Assembly: GCA_005883245.1 (NCBI GenBank)
Contig: VAXT01000088.1
Span: 3,988 to 15,482 of the forward strand
Length of the DNA: 11,495 bases
Direction of reading: 5' to 3'
DNA from: Actinomycetota bacterium
GTDB taxonomy: Bacteria > Actinomycetota > Thermoleophilia > Gaiellales > Gaiellaceae
Shown: positions 1 through 7,149 of the stretch, piece after piece
Position numbering within the stretch: the stretch's first letter is position 1
How the letters are laid out: each line of letters starts with the position of its first letter
Position numbers and translations under genes: made by a program
The notes under the pieces: generated by a model
What the model was told of the DNA's origin: nothing
The model's database searches: none
Seen by the model: the letters and a program-made list of their open reading frames with translations, nothing else

Positions 1-632
1 AAGCGCGAGCCGAGCTGGCCGCGCTCGAGGAGGGCGCCGACCCGCTCCAGGCGGCTGCCGCGGCAGTGGCCGAGGCCGAGAACCGCGCCGAGAAGCTCGC
101 CGAACGGCTGTCGAAGAACCGACGGGCAGCAGCAGAGCCGTTCGCGAACGCCGTCGAAGCCGAGCTGCACGGCGTCGGGCTCGGCGAGGGCGAGTTCCGG
201 GCCGAGCTGGCCGAGCGCGAGCCGACGGCGACGGGGACGGACGACGTGTCGTTCCTGATCCGGCCCAACGCCGGGCTCGGATTCGCGCCGGTCGCGGAAA
301 CGGCCTCGGGCGGAGAGCTATCGCGCATCGCGCTCGCGATCGCGGCCGTCGGCGGAGGGGAGACGATAGTCTTCGACGAGATCGACGCGGGCATCGGGGG
401 CGAGACCGCGCACGCGGTCGGGGAGACGTTGCGCCGGCTCGCGGAGCGGGCACAGGTGCTCACGATCACCCATTTGCCCCAGATTGCGACCGTGGCCGAC
501 CGCCACTTCAGCGTCCAGAAGATCCCGGGCGATCCGACCCACACCCGGATCGAGCAGCTGGACGAGGACGGCAGGCAGGACGAGGTCCGCCGTATGCTCG
601 GGGGCCAGGAGTTCCTACAAACGGTGCGATGA
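1..632 (+). CDS. recN: DNA repair protein RecN, C-terminal part (5' end outside window)
   Basis: RecN is an SMC-like ATPase that acts on DNA double-strand breaks in recombinational repair. The open frame enters from the left edge (first whole codon at 3), and 209 residues are visible, roughly the last third of a usual 550-590 aa protein. An Ala/Glu-rich coiled-coil end is followed by the C-terminal ATPase half: ABC signature SGGELSRIALA (about 306-338), Walker B IVFDEIDAGIGG (about 366-401) and the H-loop THLPQIA (about 468-488). The N-terminal Walker A lies upstream, off the window. The tail after RRMLGG is only eight residues, shorter than in many RecN proteins. The TGA stop overlaps the ATG of the next gene (ATGA), which implies translational coupling. 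recN next to steA is a conserved actinobacterial arrangement. Identification is secure. Confidence 0.96.
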   Translation, partial: ARAELAALEEGADPLQAAAAAVAEAENRAEKLAERLSKNRRAAAEPFANAVEAELHGVGLGEGEFRAELAEREPTATGTDDVSFLIRPNAGLGFAPVAETASGGELSRIALAIAAVGGGETIVFDEIDAGIGGETAHAVGETLRRLAERAQVLTITHLPQIATVADRHFSVQKIPGDPTHTRIEQLDEDGRQDEVRRMLGGQEFLQTVR

Positions 633-1774
633 CCACGCTGCGAAGGTTCGTCGAGCACACGGGGCCGGCACGCCTCGACCGCCGGACGAAGAACCTCGCC
701 CGGCGGCTGAGCCCGGACGACATCGCGATCATCGACCACACCGATCTCGACCGGGTCTCGGCGGAGGAGCTGATCGAGTCGGGCGTGCGCGTGGTCGTGA
801 ACGTCGCTCCCTCGCAGACGGGCCGGTTCCCGAATCCGGGGCCGCTTTTGCTCGTGCGCGGCGGGGTGCGCCTGATCGACGCGCAGGGCGCTGCGCTCTT
901 CGACGACGTGTCCGACGGCGAGCTGCTGACCGTGCGCGGCTCGAGCCTCTACCGCAACGGCACGTGCGTCGTCTCGGGCCGAGCCCTGGAGGTTGACGAG
1001 CTCGCGGCGGCGCTCGCGGAGCAGCAGAGCCGCGTGACGGACGCGCTCGAGTCGTTCGCCGACAACACGATGCGCTACCTGCGTGAGGAGGGTCGGTTCC
1101 TCTCGGAGGGCATCGACTTTCCGCCGTTGAAGACGCGCTTCCGCGATCGGCATGCGCTCGTCGTCGCGCGCGGGCCCGGGCACAAGCGGGACCTGCGGAT
1201 CGTTCGCCCGTACATCCGTGACTTCAAGCCGGTGCTGATCGCGGTCGACGGCGGTGCGGACGCGCTGCTCGAGGCGGGGTACCGGCCGGACGTGATCGTG
1301 GGGGACATGGATTCGGTCTCGGACCGGGCGCTTCGCAGTGGGGCGGAGCTCCTGATCCACGCGTACGAGGCCGGAGATGCGCCGGGCGCGGAGCGGGCCG
1401 AGCGGCTGGGGCTTTCCTACGAGATCGTGCCCGCTGCGGGAATCAGCGAGGACGTCGCCCTGCTGCTCGCCTACGAGAAGGGCGCCGAGCTGATCGTGGC
1501 CGTCGGCACGCACTTCAACATGATCGAGTTCCTCGAGCGGAACCGCGCCGGCATGTCGTCGACGTTCCTGACCAGGCTGCGCGTGGGGGAGCTGCTCGTC
1601 GACGCGAAGGGCGTCTCGCGGCTCGTGAGCCGTCAGGTCGGCGTGTGGCCGCTCATGGCGTTCACGGCCGCGGGGCTGGGCGCGATCGTCGTGGCGGTGC
1701 TCGTGTCGCCGGACCTCCGGGAGCTGATCGACCTCCTTGGCACCCGGCTCCTCGAGCTGGTCGGCCTGCGTTAG
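629..1774 (+). CDS. steA: SteA-like cytokinetic-ring protein (thiamine-pyrophosphokinase-like fold, C-terminal membrane anchor)
   Basis: 381 aa. It resembles the Rv1697/SteA family, which in Corynebacterium is linked to cell separation together with its membrane partner SteB. The central region has a thiamine-pyrophosphokinase-like motif: AVDGGAD (205-211), then PDVIVGDMDSVSD (220-232). A second conserved block runs from GTHFNMIEFLERN (293) to about residue 320. Near the C-terminus a hydrophobic segment (about 338-360) reads as one transmembrane helix, followed by a short amphipathic tail (LLGTRLLELVGLR), so the soluble domain is probably held at the inner face of the membrane. The ATG overlaps the recN stop by four bases. 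An AGGAG lies about 17 nt upstream, too far for a normal ribosome site. The family is clear from sequence and neighbours; the division role is carried over from corynebacteria. Confidence 0.88.
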   Translation: MTTLRRFVEHTGPARLDRRTKNLARRLSPDDIAIIDHTDLDRVSAEELIESGVRVVVNVAPSQTGRFPNPGPLLLVRGGVRLIDAQGAALFDDVSDGELLTVRGSSLYRNGTCVVSGRALEVDELAAALAEQQSRVTDALESFADNTMRYLREEGRFLSEGIDFPPLKTRFRDRHALVVARGPGHKRDLRIVRPYIRDFKPVLIAVDGGADALLEAGYRPDVIVGDMDSVSDRALRSGAELLIHAYEAGDAPGAERAERLGLSYEIVPAAGISEDVALLLAYEKGAELIVAVGTHFNMIEFLERNRAGMSSTFLTRLRVGELLVDAKGVSRLVSRQVGVWPLMAFTAAGLGAIVVAVLVSPDLRELIDLLGTRLLELVGLR

Positions 1775-1785
1775 CCGCGCCGCCT

Positions 1786-1791
1786 TAATAT
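1786..1791 (+). promoter_or_regulatory. Possible -10 element (TAATAT) between steA and the SRPBCC gene
   Basis: TAATAT is an isolated AT-rich hexamer just after the steA stop, in very GC-rich surroundings, and fits an actinobacterial TANNNT -10 element. It would start a transcript near 1798 with a leader of about 54 nt before the GTG at 1852. I see no convincing -35 hexamer at the usual distance. It could restart transcription for the SRPBCC–steB–GT–pyrG run after the 77-bp gap. Weak evidence. Confidence 0.35.
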
Positions 1792-1810
1792 CCAGGAAAG
1801 GCGCACACGT

Positions 1811-1835
1811 CGGTGCCGGGATAGCGCCGGAACCG
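1811..1835 (+). other. Inverted repeat / hairpin upstream of the SRPBCC gene
   Basis: CGGTGCCGG (1811-1819) and CCGGAACCG (1827-1835) pair as a 9-bp stem with one G·A mismatch around a 7-nt loop. No T-tract follows, so it is not a standard intrinsic terminator. It ends 16 nt before the GTG start and would lie in the 5' leader if transcription begins at the AT-rich hexamer upstream. It could be an operator, a leader hairpin affecting translation, or a weak terminator for recN–steA; the sequence does not decide. Confidence 0.4.
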
Positions 1836-1851
1836 TGACAATCACCGGGCC

Positions 1852-2280
1852 GTGCGCATCGAGGCCCAGACCGAGCTCGTGGCCACCCGTCCCGACGTGT
1901 GGGCGCTGCTCGCCGAGCCGGAACACCTCGCCGACTGGTGGCCCGCCTACGCGTCGATCCGTCCCGACCGCCGCGGCGTGACGGAGGGCGCCCGCTGGCA
2001 CGTCGTCCGCGGGGGCTCGATCGGCTTGCTGCGGAGGCCGGAGTCGGTCGGAACGGTGGTCATAACCGCGGTCGAGCCCGAGCGCCGCCTCGCCTGGCAC
2101 GACGTCGAACAACGGTTCAAGGCCGAGCTCCTGCTCGAGCCCGCGGCCGAGGGCATGACGCGCGCGAGCCTCACCATCGAGAGCCGCGGGCTCCGCGCCG
2201 TGCTCGAAGGCTTGCGCCCCTTGCCCCGGCGAGCGCTCGCCCGACTGCACGCCCTTTGCCAGACTGCTGCCACTCTGTAG
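1852..2280 (+). CDS. SRPBCC / polyketide-cyclase-like small-molecule-binding protein
   Basis: 142 aa. The opening (RIEAQTELVATRPDVWALL, then AEPEHLADWWP) is the usual start of SRPBCC (START/Bet v 1-like) proteins: first beta strand, then two short helices that close a hydrophobic cavity. Later segments (VGTVVITAVEPERRLAWHD, AELLLEPAAEGMTRASLTIES) fit the antiparallel strands, and the Arg-rich C-terminal helix (about 117-140) fits the long final helix. Members bind lipids or other hydrophobic ligands, and some are enzymes; no catalytic residues can be assigned here. GTG 1852 is the only usable start, because an in-frame TAG lies at 1822 and no other start codon occurs between. No Shine-Dalgarno is visible. 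It sits 11 bp before steB, so it is probably co-transcribed. The fold is likely; the ligand is unknown. Confidence 0.8.
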   Translation: MRIEAQTELVATRPDVWALLAEPEHLADWWPAYASIRPDRRGVTEGARWHVVRGGSIGLLRRPESVGTVVITAVEPERRLAWHDVEQRFKAELLLEPAAEGMTRASLTIESRGLRAVLEGLRPLPRRALARLHALCQTAATL

Positions 2281-2291
2281 AAGCCGAAGCC

Positions 2292-3161
2292 ATGTTCGAC
2301 CTCCGCTACCACGTTGCATCCCTCGCCGCCGTCTTCGTCGCGCTCGTGATCGGCATCCTCGTCGGCGTCGCCATGAGCGGCAAGGTGGACGACGCCGAGA
2401 AGCAGGCGCTGAAGAGCGACGTGAACCGCCTCGAGGCGCAGCTCGACGCCGCGAGCCAGGGCCGCGCCAAGGTCTCGCGCGAGCACACGGCGCTGCGTGC
2501 GTTCATCAAGAACGCGTACCCGATGCTGATCGCGGACAGGCTGCACGGAACGCGCGTCGCGGTCCTCTTCGTGGGGCCGGTCGACGCGGGCGTCATGCAG
2601 CAGATCGAGCAGGCGGTTTCGGACGCAGGCGGCCCAGCACCGATGCGCCTGCGCGCGCTGAAGGTTCCGATCGACCCGACGAACCTCGACGGTCACCTCG
2701 ACGGCGACCTGGCCCAGTACAAGACGGCGGGCCTCGACGACCTCGGCCGCGAGTTCGCGCACGAGCTCGTGAACGGCGGCGACACGCCCGCCTGGGACGC
2801 CCTCACCTCGCAGCTCGTGGAGGAGAAGGCCGGGAGCTTTCGCAAGCCGGTCGACGGCGTCGTCGTCGCGCGCACGGTCAAGCCCCAGAGCGCTCCGACG
2901 GCGACGTTTCTCTCCGGGGTCTATGCGGGCCTGGGCGACGCCGCGGTCCCGGTGGTCGGGGTCGAGCCCTCCGGGGTCAGCCGCTCCGCAGTTCCAACCT
3001 GGAGCCAGGACGGGATGTCGACTGTCGACGACATCGACGCGCCCGCGGGACGCCTTGCGCTCGCGCTGCTCCTGGCCGGCGGCTCGGCCGGGAACTACGG
3101 CCTGAAGGCCCGCGCCGACGACGGAATCGTGCCGCCGATCGAGGCGCAACCGGGTGACTGA
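2292..3161 (+). CDS. SteB / MctB-like membrane protein (often labelled copper transporter)
   Basis: 289 aa. The start MFDLRYHVASLAAVFVALVI is the hallmark of the MctB (Rv1698)/SteB family: a short FRYH-like cap, then one transmembrane helix (about 8-27). A coiled-coil-like segment (31-70) and a long domain follow, probably outside the membrane by family analogy. Mycobacterial MctB is reported to affect copper levels, whereas the corynebacterial homologue SteB works with SteA in cell separation. This copy contains no cysteine at all, and its position two genes after steA favours the SteAB role (inference). ATG 2292 is chosen because family homology begins exactly there; upstream codons in this frame are an out-of-frame reading of the SRPBCC gene. 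It overlaps the next gene by 8 bp. Confidence 0.87.
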   Translation: MFDLRYHVASLAAVFVALVIGILVGVAMSGKVDDAEKQALKSDVNRLEAQLDAASQGRAKVSREHTALRAFIKNAYPMLIADRLHGTRVAVLFVGPVDAGVMQQIEQAVSDAGGPAPMRLRALKVPIDPTNLDGHLDGDLAQYKTAGLDDLGREFAHELVNGGDTPAWDALTSQLVEEKAGSFRKPVDGVVVARTVKPQSAPTATFLSGVYAGLGDAAVPVVGVEPSGVSRSAVPTWSQDGMSTVDDIDAPAGRLALALLLAGGSAGNYGLKARADDGIVPPIEAQPGD

Positions 3162-4365
3162 CCCCGCAGCGGTCCTCGTCGCCGCCCGCGGCGAGGAGGC
3201 CACGATCGCTGCAACGGTGGCGGCACTCCAGGAGCAGTTTCCCACCGCGGAGGTAATCGTCGCCGACGACGGGTCTCGCGACGCCACGGCCGACGAAGCG
3301 GAGCGAGCGGGAGCGCGCGTGCTCAGGCTGGCCAGGCGCGGCAAGGGACAGGCGCTCACGCTGGCAGAGCGGGCCGCCCCGGCCGGCTCGCTCGTGCTCG
3401 CGGACGCGGACCTCGTGGGAAACCTCGCGCCGCTCGCGCAGACGGTCGACGACGTGACGATCGCAGCGTTCGCCGAACGCCGCGGCGGCGGCTTCGGAAT
3501 CGCCAAGGACGTCGCTCGAAAGCTCATCCGCGCGCGCTCCGGCTACACCGCACAGGAGCCGTTGTCCGGTCAGAGACACGTGAGCGCGGCCGCACGGGAG
3601 GCGTGCTTCCCGGTCGCGGCCGGGTTCGGCTGCGAGGTGCGGATGACGATCGACGCTGCCCGGAAGGGCCTCCGTGTCACAGAGCTCGTGCTCCCGCTCT
3701 CGCATCAGGAGACGGGACGCGACCTCGCCGGGTTCGCGCATCGCGGGCGCCAGCTCCTGGACGTCGTCCTCGCCTCGGGCCCGCTCGCGGTCAACCACCA
3801 GGGCCTCCGGTTGCCCGTGGTCGGCTGGATGCTCGGCCTCCGCCGCGATCCAGTCGTCGCCGCGGTCGCCGCGATCGGCCTCGCCGACGACGTGTGGTCA
3901 GGCCCGGAGCGAGGGTTCCGGCGACACCTGCGCGCGGGGCGGACGACCGGTGTCCTCAAGCTGGTCGGCATCCCGCTCGTCGGCCTCGCCGCCACGCGCA
4001 AGCTCTCGGGCGCGCTCCTCGTCGGGCTCGCTGCGAACTTCGTCAACCAGCTCGACACGCGCCCTGGACGCGCGCTGAAGGCGTACCTCGCCGGCGCCGT
4101 CCTCGCCGGAGCGCCTGTTCGAAGCGCCGTCTTCCTACTGCCATACGATCTCTGCGAGAAGACGATGCTCGGAGACGCAGGGTCGAACGCGCTGGGCGCG
4201 ATGCTAGGCTTGAGTTCCGTGAGTCGACTCACGGGACGAAGCCGTTGGCTGGCGATCGGGGCGCTGGCCGGGCTGACCCTCCTCGGTGAACGTCGCTCTC
4301 TCGGCGCGCTGATCGAACGCACGCCGGGGCTCCGCACGCTCGACCGCCTCGGGCGGCCCGCGTGA
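3154..4365 (+). CDS. Two-domain glycosyltransferase: GT2 domain fused to MraY/WecA-like membrane transferase domain
   Basis: 403 aa, beginning at GTG 3154 inside the end of the steB-like gene. Residues 1-205 form a GT-A family 2 domain: VIVADDGSRDAT (34-45) for nucleotide-sugar binding, DAD-type metal motif LADADL (82-87), SGQR (138-141), GFGCEVRM (157-164) and a closing LSHQETGRDLAGFAHRGRQ (182-200). Residues from about 208 resemble the polyprenyl-phosphate sugar-1-phosphate transferase family (MraY/WecA): N..G..lP (214-221), DD (245-246), NFVNQLD (295-301) and MLGDAGSNALG (338-348), among several hydrophobic helices. The second domain is short (about 195 aa against 300 or more for MraY) and seems to lack the first helix. 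The acidic residues expected in the active site are present, so it may be active. Likely role: building a lipid-linked sugar for an envelope polymer; donor and acceptor unknown. The end overlaps pyrG by 4 bp. Confidence 0.8.
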   Translation: MTDPAAVLVAARGEEATIAATVAALQEQFPTAEVIVADDGSRDATADEAERAGARVLRLARRGKGQALTLAERAAPAGSLVLADADLVGNLAPLAQTVDDVTIAAFAERRGGGFGIAKDVARKLIRARSGYTAQEPLSGQRHVSAAAREACFPVAAGFGCEVRMTIDAARKGLRVTELVLPLSHQETGRDLAGFAHRGRQLLDVVLASGPLAVNHQGLRLPVVGWMLGLRRDPVVAAVAAIGLADDVWSGPERGFRRHLRAGRTTGVLKLVGIPLVGLAATRKLSGALLVGLAANFVNQLDTRPGRALKAYLAGAVLAGAPVRSAVFLLPYDLCEKTMLGDAGSNALGAMLGLSSVSRLTGRSRWLAIGALAGLTLLGERRSLGALIERTPGLRTLDRLGRPA

Positions 4366-6005
4366 CGCCGACGAAGTACGTCTTCGTCACAGGCGGGGTC
4401 GTCTCGTCCCTCGGGAAGGGCATCACCGCAGCCTCGCTCGGACGCCTGCTCAAGTCGCGCGGCCTGAGCGTCCAGGTGCAGAAGTTCGACCCGTACATCA
4501 ACGTCGACCCGGGGACGATGAGCCCGTTCCAGCACGGCGAGGTGTTCGTGACCGAGGACGGGGCCGAGACCGACCTCGACATCGGCCACTACGAGCGCTT
4601 CGTCGACGAGAACCTCTCGCGCAACGCGAACCACACGTCCGGCTCGATCTGGTACGCCGTGCTCCGCAAGGAGCGCAAGGGCGAGTACCTGGGCTCGACC
4701 GTCCAGGTGATCCCGCACATCACGAACGAGATCAAGGAGCGGATCCGCCGCGCGTCCGACGCAACCCCAACGGACGTCGTGATCAGCGAGGTGGGAGGGA
4801 CCGTCGGCGACATCGAGTCTCTGCCGTTCCTCGAGGCCATCCGCCAGTTCCGGCGTGAGGCCGGTCCGGAGAACGTGCTCTACCTCCACGTCACATACGT
4901 GCCGTTCGTCGACTCGGCGGGGGAGCTGAAGACGAAGCCGACGCAGCACTCCGTGAACGAGCTGCGCCGCATCGGAATCCATCCCGACATCGTCGTCTGC
5001 CGCACGAAGGACGAGCTCGCGACCGACCTGCGCGAGAAGATCGCGATGTTCGCCGACCTCGAGCCGCAGGCGGTCGTCGTCAATCGCGACGTCCCGGATG
5101 TCTACCTCGTCCCGCAGGAGCTTCAGGCGGAGGGGCTCGACGAGATGGTGTGCGAGAAGCTTGGGCTCGCGACGAAGGCGCCCGAGCTCGGGGAGTGGGC
5201 CGAGCTCACGGAACGCATCGCCGAGTGCCGCGGCGAGGTCAACATCGGCCTCGTCGGGAAGTACGTGAAGCTGCACGACGCGTATCTCTCGGTGCACGAG
5301 GCGCTCAAGCACGCGGGCATCCACCACGGCTGCGGTATCCGGGTGAGCTGGATCGACGCCGAGGGCATGTCGCTCGAAGAGGCCGAGGCGGAGCTCGAAG
5401 GCGTCGACGGCGTGCTCGTCCCCGGTGGTTTCGGGTCGCGCGGCTGGGAGGGGAAGATCCTCGCCTGCCGCGTCGCCCGTGAGCGTGGCATTCCGTATCT
5501 CGGGATCTGCCTCGGGATGCATGTCGCGATCTCCGAGTTCGCGCGCCACGTCGTCGGGCTCGACGGCGCCAATTCGACGGAGATGGATCCCGAGACGCCG
5601 TTCCCCGTGATCGACCTCCTGCCCGAGCAGAAGGAGATCGAGGATCTCGGTGGCACGATGCGCCTCGGCGCCCAGGCGGTCGAGCTCGCGGACGGGACCC
5701 GGACGCGCGAGACGTACGGCGGACAGGCGATCGTGCTCGAGCGCCACCGCCACCGTTACGAGGTCAACAACGACTTCCGCGACCAGCTCGTCAAGGCGGG
5801 GCTCGTCATCTCGGGCACGTTCCAGGGCGGCCGCCTCGTGGAGATCATGGAGCTGCCCGACCACCCGTGGTTCGTGGCGAGCCAGTTCCATCCGGAGTTC
5901 AAGTCGCGGCCCACACGGCCGGCGCCGCTCTTCCGCGACTTCGTCGGGGCAGCGGCCGTGCGCGCGGCCGATCGCAACGCTGTGCCTGCCGTCACCAGCG
6001 CCTAG
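4362..6005 (+). CDS. pyrG: CTP synthase (glutamine-hydrolysing)
   Basis: 547 aa, normal full length. It converts UTP to CTP using ATP and ammonia from glutamine, the last step of de novo pyrimidine nucleotide synthesis, in the cytosol. The N-terminal synthetase domain opens with KYVFVTGGVVSSLGKGI (5-21), the P-loop-like signature, followed by KFDPYINVDPGTMSP (41-55) and EVGGTVGDIES (143-153). The C-terminal class I glutamine amidotransferase domain has GGFGSRG (355-361), the nucleophile elbow GICLGMH with Cys383, and QFHPEF with His510 and Glu512 completing the triad. GTG 4362 gives the standard N-terminus (MTPTKYVFVTGG) and overlaps the upstream stop (GTGA). pyrG downstream of steA/steB is conserved in actinobacteria. 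CTP also feeds CDP-activated lipid and sugar precursors, which suits the envelope genes upstream. Confidence 0.98.
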   Translation: MTPTKYVFVTGGVVSSLGKGITAASLGRLLKSRGLSVQVQKFDPYINVDPGTMSPFQHGEVFVTEDGAETDLDIGHYERFVDENLSRNANHTSGSIWYAVLRKERKGEYLGSTVQVIPHITNEIKERIRRASDATPTDVVISEVGGTVGDIESLPFLEAIRQFRREAGPENVLYLHVTYVPFVDSAGELKTKPTQHSVNELRRIGIHPDIVVCRTKDELATDLREKIAMFADLEPQAVVVNRDVPDVYLVPQELQAEGLDEMVCEKLGLATKAPELGEWAELTERIAECRGEVNIGLVGKYVKLHDAYLSVHEALKHAGIHHGCGIRVSWIDAEGMSLEEAEAELEGVDGVLVPGGFGSRGWEGKILACRVARERGIPYLGICLGMHVAISEFARHVVGLDGANSTEMDPETPFPVIDLLPEQKEIEDLGGTMRLGAQAVELADGTRTRETYGGQAIVLERHRHRYEVNNDFRDQLVKAGLVISGTFQGGRLVEIMELPDHPWFVASQFHPEFKSRPTRPAPLFRDFVGAAAVRAADRNAVPAVTSA

Positions 6006-6012
6006 CGCGCCA

Positions 6013-6018
6013 TAAGAT
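6013..6018 (+). promoter_or_regulatory. -10 element (TAAGAT) of a probable leaderless promoter for the PepT-like gene
   Basis: TAAGAT lies in the 19-bp gap after pyrG, with its last T at -7 relative to the GTG at 6025. Transcription would therefore begin on or next to the start codon, the arrangement typical of leaderless actinobacterial genes. No Shine-Dalgarno is present. The -35 region (around CGTCAC, 5990-5995) is not canonical. The spacing is the same as at deoB. Confidence 0.6.
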
Positions 6019-6024
6019 CGCGGC

Positions 6025-7149
6025 GTGGCTCAGGACGACGTCGTCTCGCTGTTTACCGAGCTCGCCGCGCTGCCGAGCCCGCCCGGCGACGAGCGCGCCG
6101 TGGCGGATGTCGTAGGCGAGTACATGCGCAACCTCGGGCTCGACGTGACCGAGGACGACGCGGGAGCGCGGATCGGTTCCAACGCCGGGAACCTCTATGC
6201 GCGCGTCGAAGCGACGGACGGCGGCACGCCGCTTTTCCTCTGCGCCCATCTCGACACGGTTCCGCCCGAGGCGGGCATCGACCCGGTGCTCGAGGACGGG
6301 GTCATCCGCAACGCTGCGGGAACGATCCTGGGCGCCGACAACAAGTCCGCGGTCGCGGTCATGCTCGAGGCGACGAGGCGGCTGTTGGCCGAGAACCGGC
6401 CGCACGGCGGGCTCGAGCTCCTCTTCACGCCCAAGGAGGAGGTCGGCCTGTACGGCGCGGCTGCGTTCGACCACGAGCGGCTGCACGCGCAGGTGGGGTA
6501 CGTCTACGACCAGGCGGCGCCGATCGGCGAGGTCATCCTCGGCGCGCCGTACTCGCATTCGATGGAGGTGAAGCTCCACGGACGCGCCGCGCATGCCGGC
6601 ATGTATCCCGAGGAAGGCCGCTCGGCGATCGCAGCCGCGGCGAAGGCGATCGCCGACTTCAAGCTGGGGCGCGTGGACGACGAGTCGACCGCGAACGTTG
6701 GGGTGATCGGCGGCGGAACCGCGGGCAACATCGTCCCCGAGTGGTGCACGTTCCTCGCCGACGTGCGCTCCCACGATCCGCTGAAGCTCGCCGACCTCGT
6801 TCGCGAGATGCTCGAGTCGATCACGTTCGCGGCGAGCCTCGAGGACTGCCAGGTCGAGACCAACGTGCACAAGAGCTACAACGGCTACCGGTTCAAGCGC
6901 GACGACGAGGCGATTCGGATCGCGAGCGTGGGGCTCGAGCGGGCCGGATTCGAGCCGACGTTCGCGCTGAGCGGCGGAGGGGCGGACGCGAACGTCTTCA
7001 ACGAGCGTGGGCTCGCCTGCGTCAACCTCGCGAACGGCATGGCCGACATCCACACGCCCGACGAGCACATCTCGGTACAGGACCTGGAGCGGATGGTCGA
7101 CGTCACGCTCGCGCTCGTGGACGTGGCCCGCGAGACGGATGCCGCTTAG
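6025..7149 (+). CDS. PepT-like M20 family zinc metallopeptidase
   Basis: 374 aa. M20 peptidases such as peptidase T (a tripeptide aminopeptidase) use two zinc ions to hydrolyse short peptides or related amides in the cytosol. All expected residues are present: His75 and Asp77 in AHLDTVP, bridging Asp105 in GADNKSAV, catalytic Glu138 with ligand Glu139 in PKEEVG, Asp162 in VYDQ and His343 in DIHTPDE. The lid/dimerisation domain occupies about 178-290, starting near SHSMEVKLHGRAAHAGMYP. It is somewhat shorter than E. coli PepT (about 408 aa) and resembles the shorter PepT-like proteins of Gram-positive bacteria (YqjE type), so the true substrate may not be tripeptides. GTG 6025 is supported by the -10 element placed for a leaderless message. 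It overlaps the next gene by 11 bp. Confidence 0.9.
   Translation: MAQDDVVSLFTELAALPSPPGDERAVADVVGEYMRNLGLDVTEDDAGARIGSNAGNLYARVEATDGGTPLFLCAHLDTVPPEAGIDPVLEDGVIRNAAGTILGADNKSAVAVMLEATRRLLAENRPHGGLELLFTPKEEVGLYGAAAFDHERLHAQVGYVYDQAAPIGEVILGAPYSHSMEVKLHGRAAHAGMYPEEGRSAIAAAAKAIADFKLGRVDDESTANVGVIGGGTAGNIVPEWCTFLADVRSHDPLKLADLVREMLESITFAASLEDCQVETNVHKSYNGYRFKRDDEAIRIASVGLERAGFEPTFALSGGGADANVFNERGLACVNLANGMADIHTPDEHISVQDLERMVDVTLALVDVARETDAA

Noticed and set aside
2292..2400. Longer start for the SteB-like gene at 1899
   Set aside because: The upstream part reads the SRPBCC gene out of frame and is Arg/Pro-rich; the family-typical MFDLRYHV start is at 2292.
1947..3527. 526-codon open frame on the minus strand
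   Set aside because: Antisense shadow of the SRPBCC, SteB-like and glycosyltransferase genes; no motif, biased composition.
4205..4221. TAGGCT followed by an in-frame GTG inside the glycosyltransferase, considered as an internal leaderless promoter for pyrG
   Set aside because: The distance from the hexamer to the GTG is off by two from the leaderless pattern, and the frame there is the end of the glycosyltransferase. It might still drive pyrG, but nothing supports this.
3705..5891. 728-codon open frame on the minus strand
   Set aside because: It runs antisense across the glycosyltransferase and pyrG, both certain genes. Its translation is Arg/Asp/Leu/Val-rich low-complexity text without any recognisable domain, as expected from GC-rich codon bias on the opposite strand.
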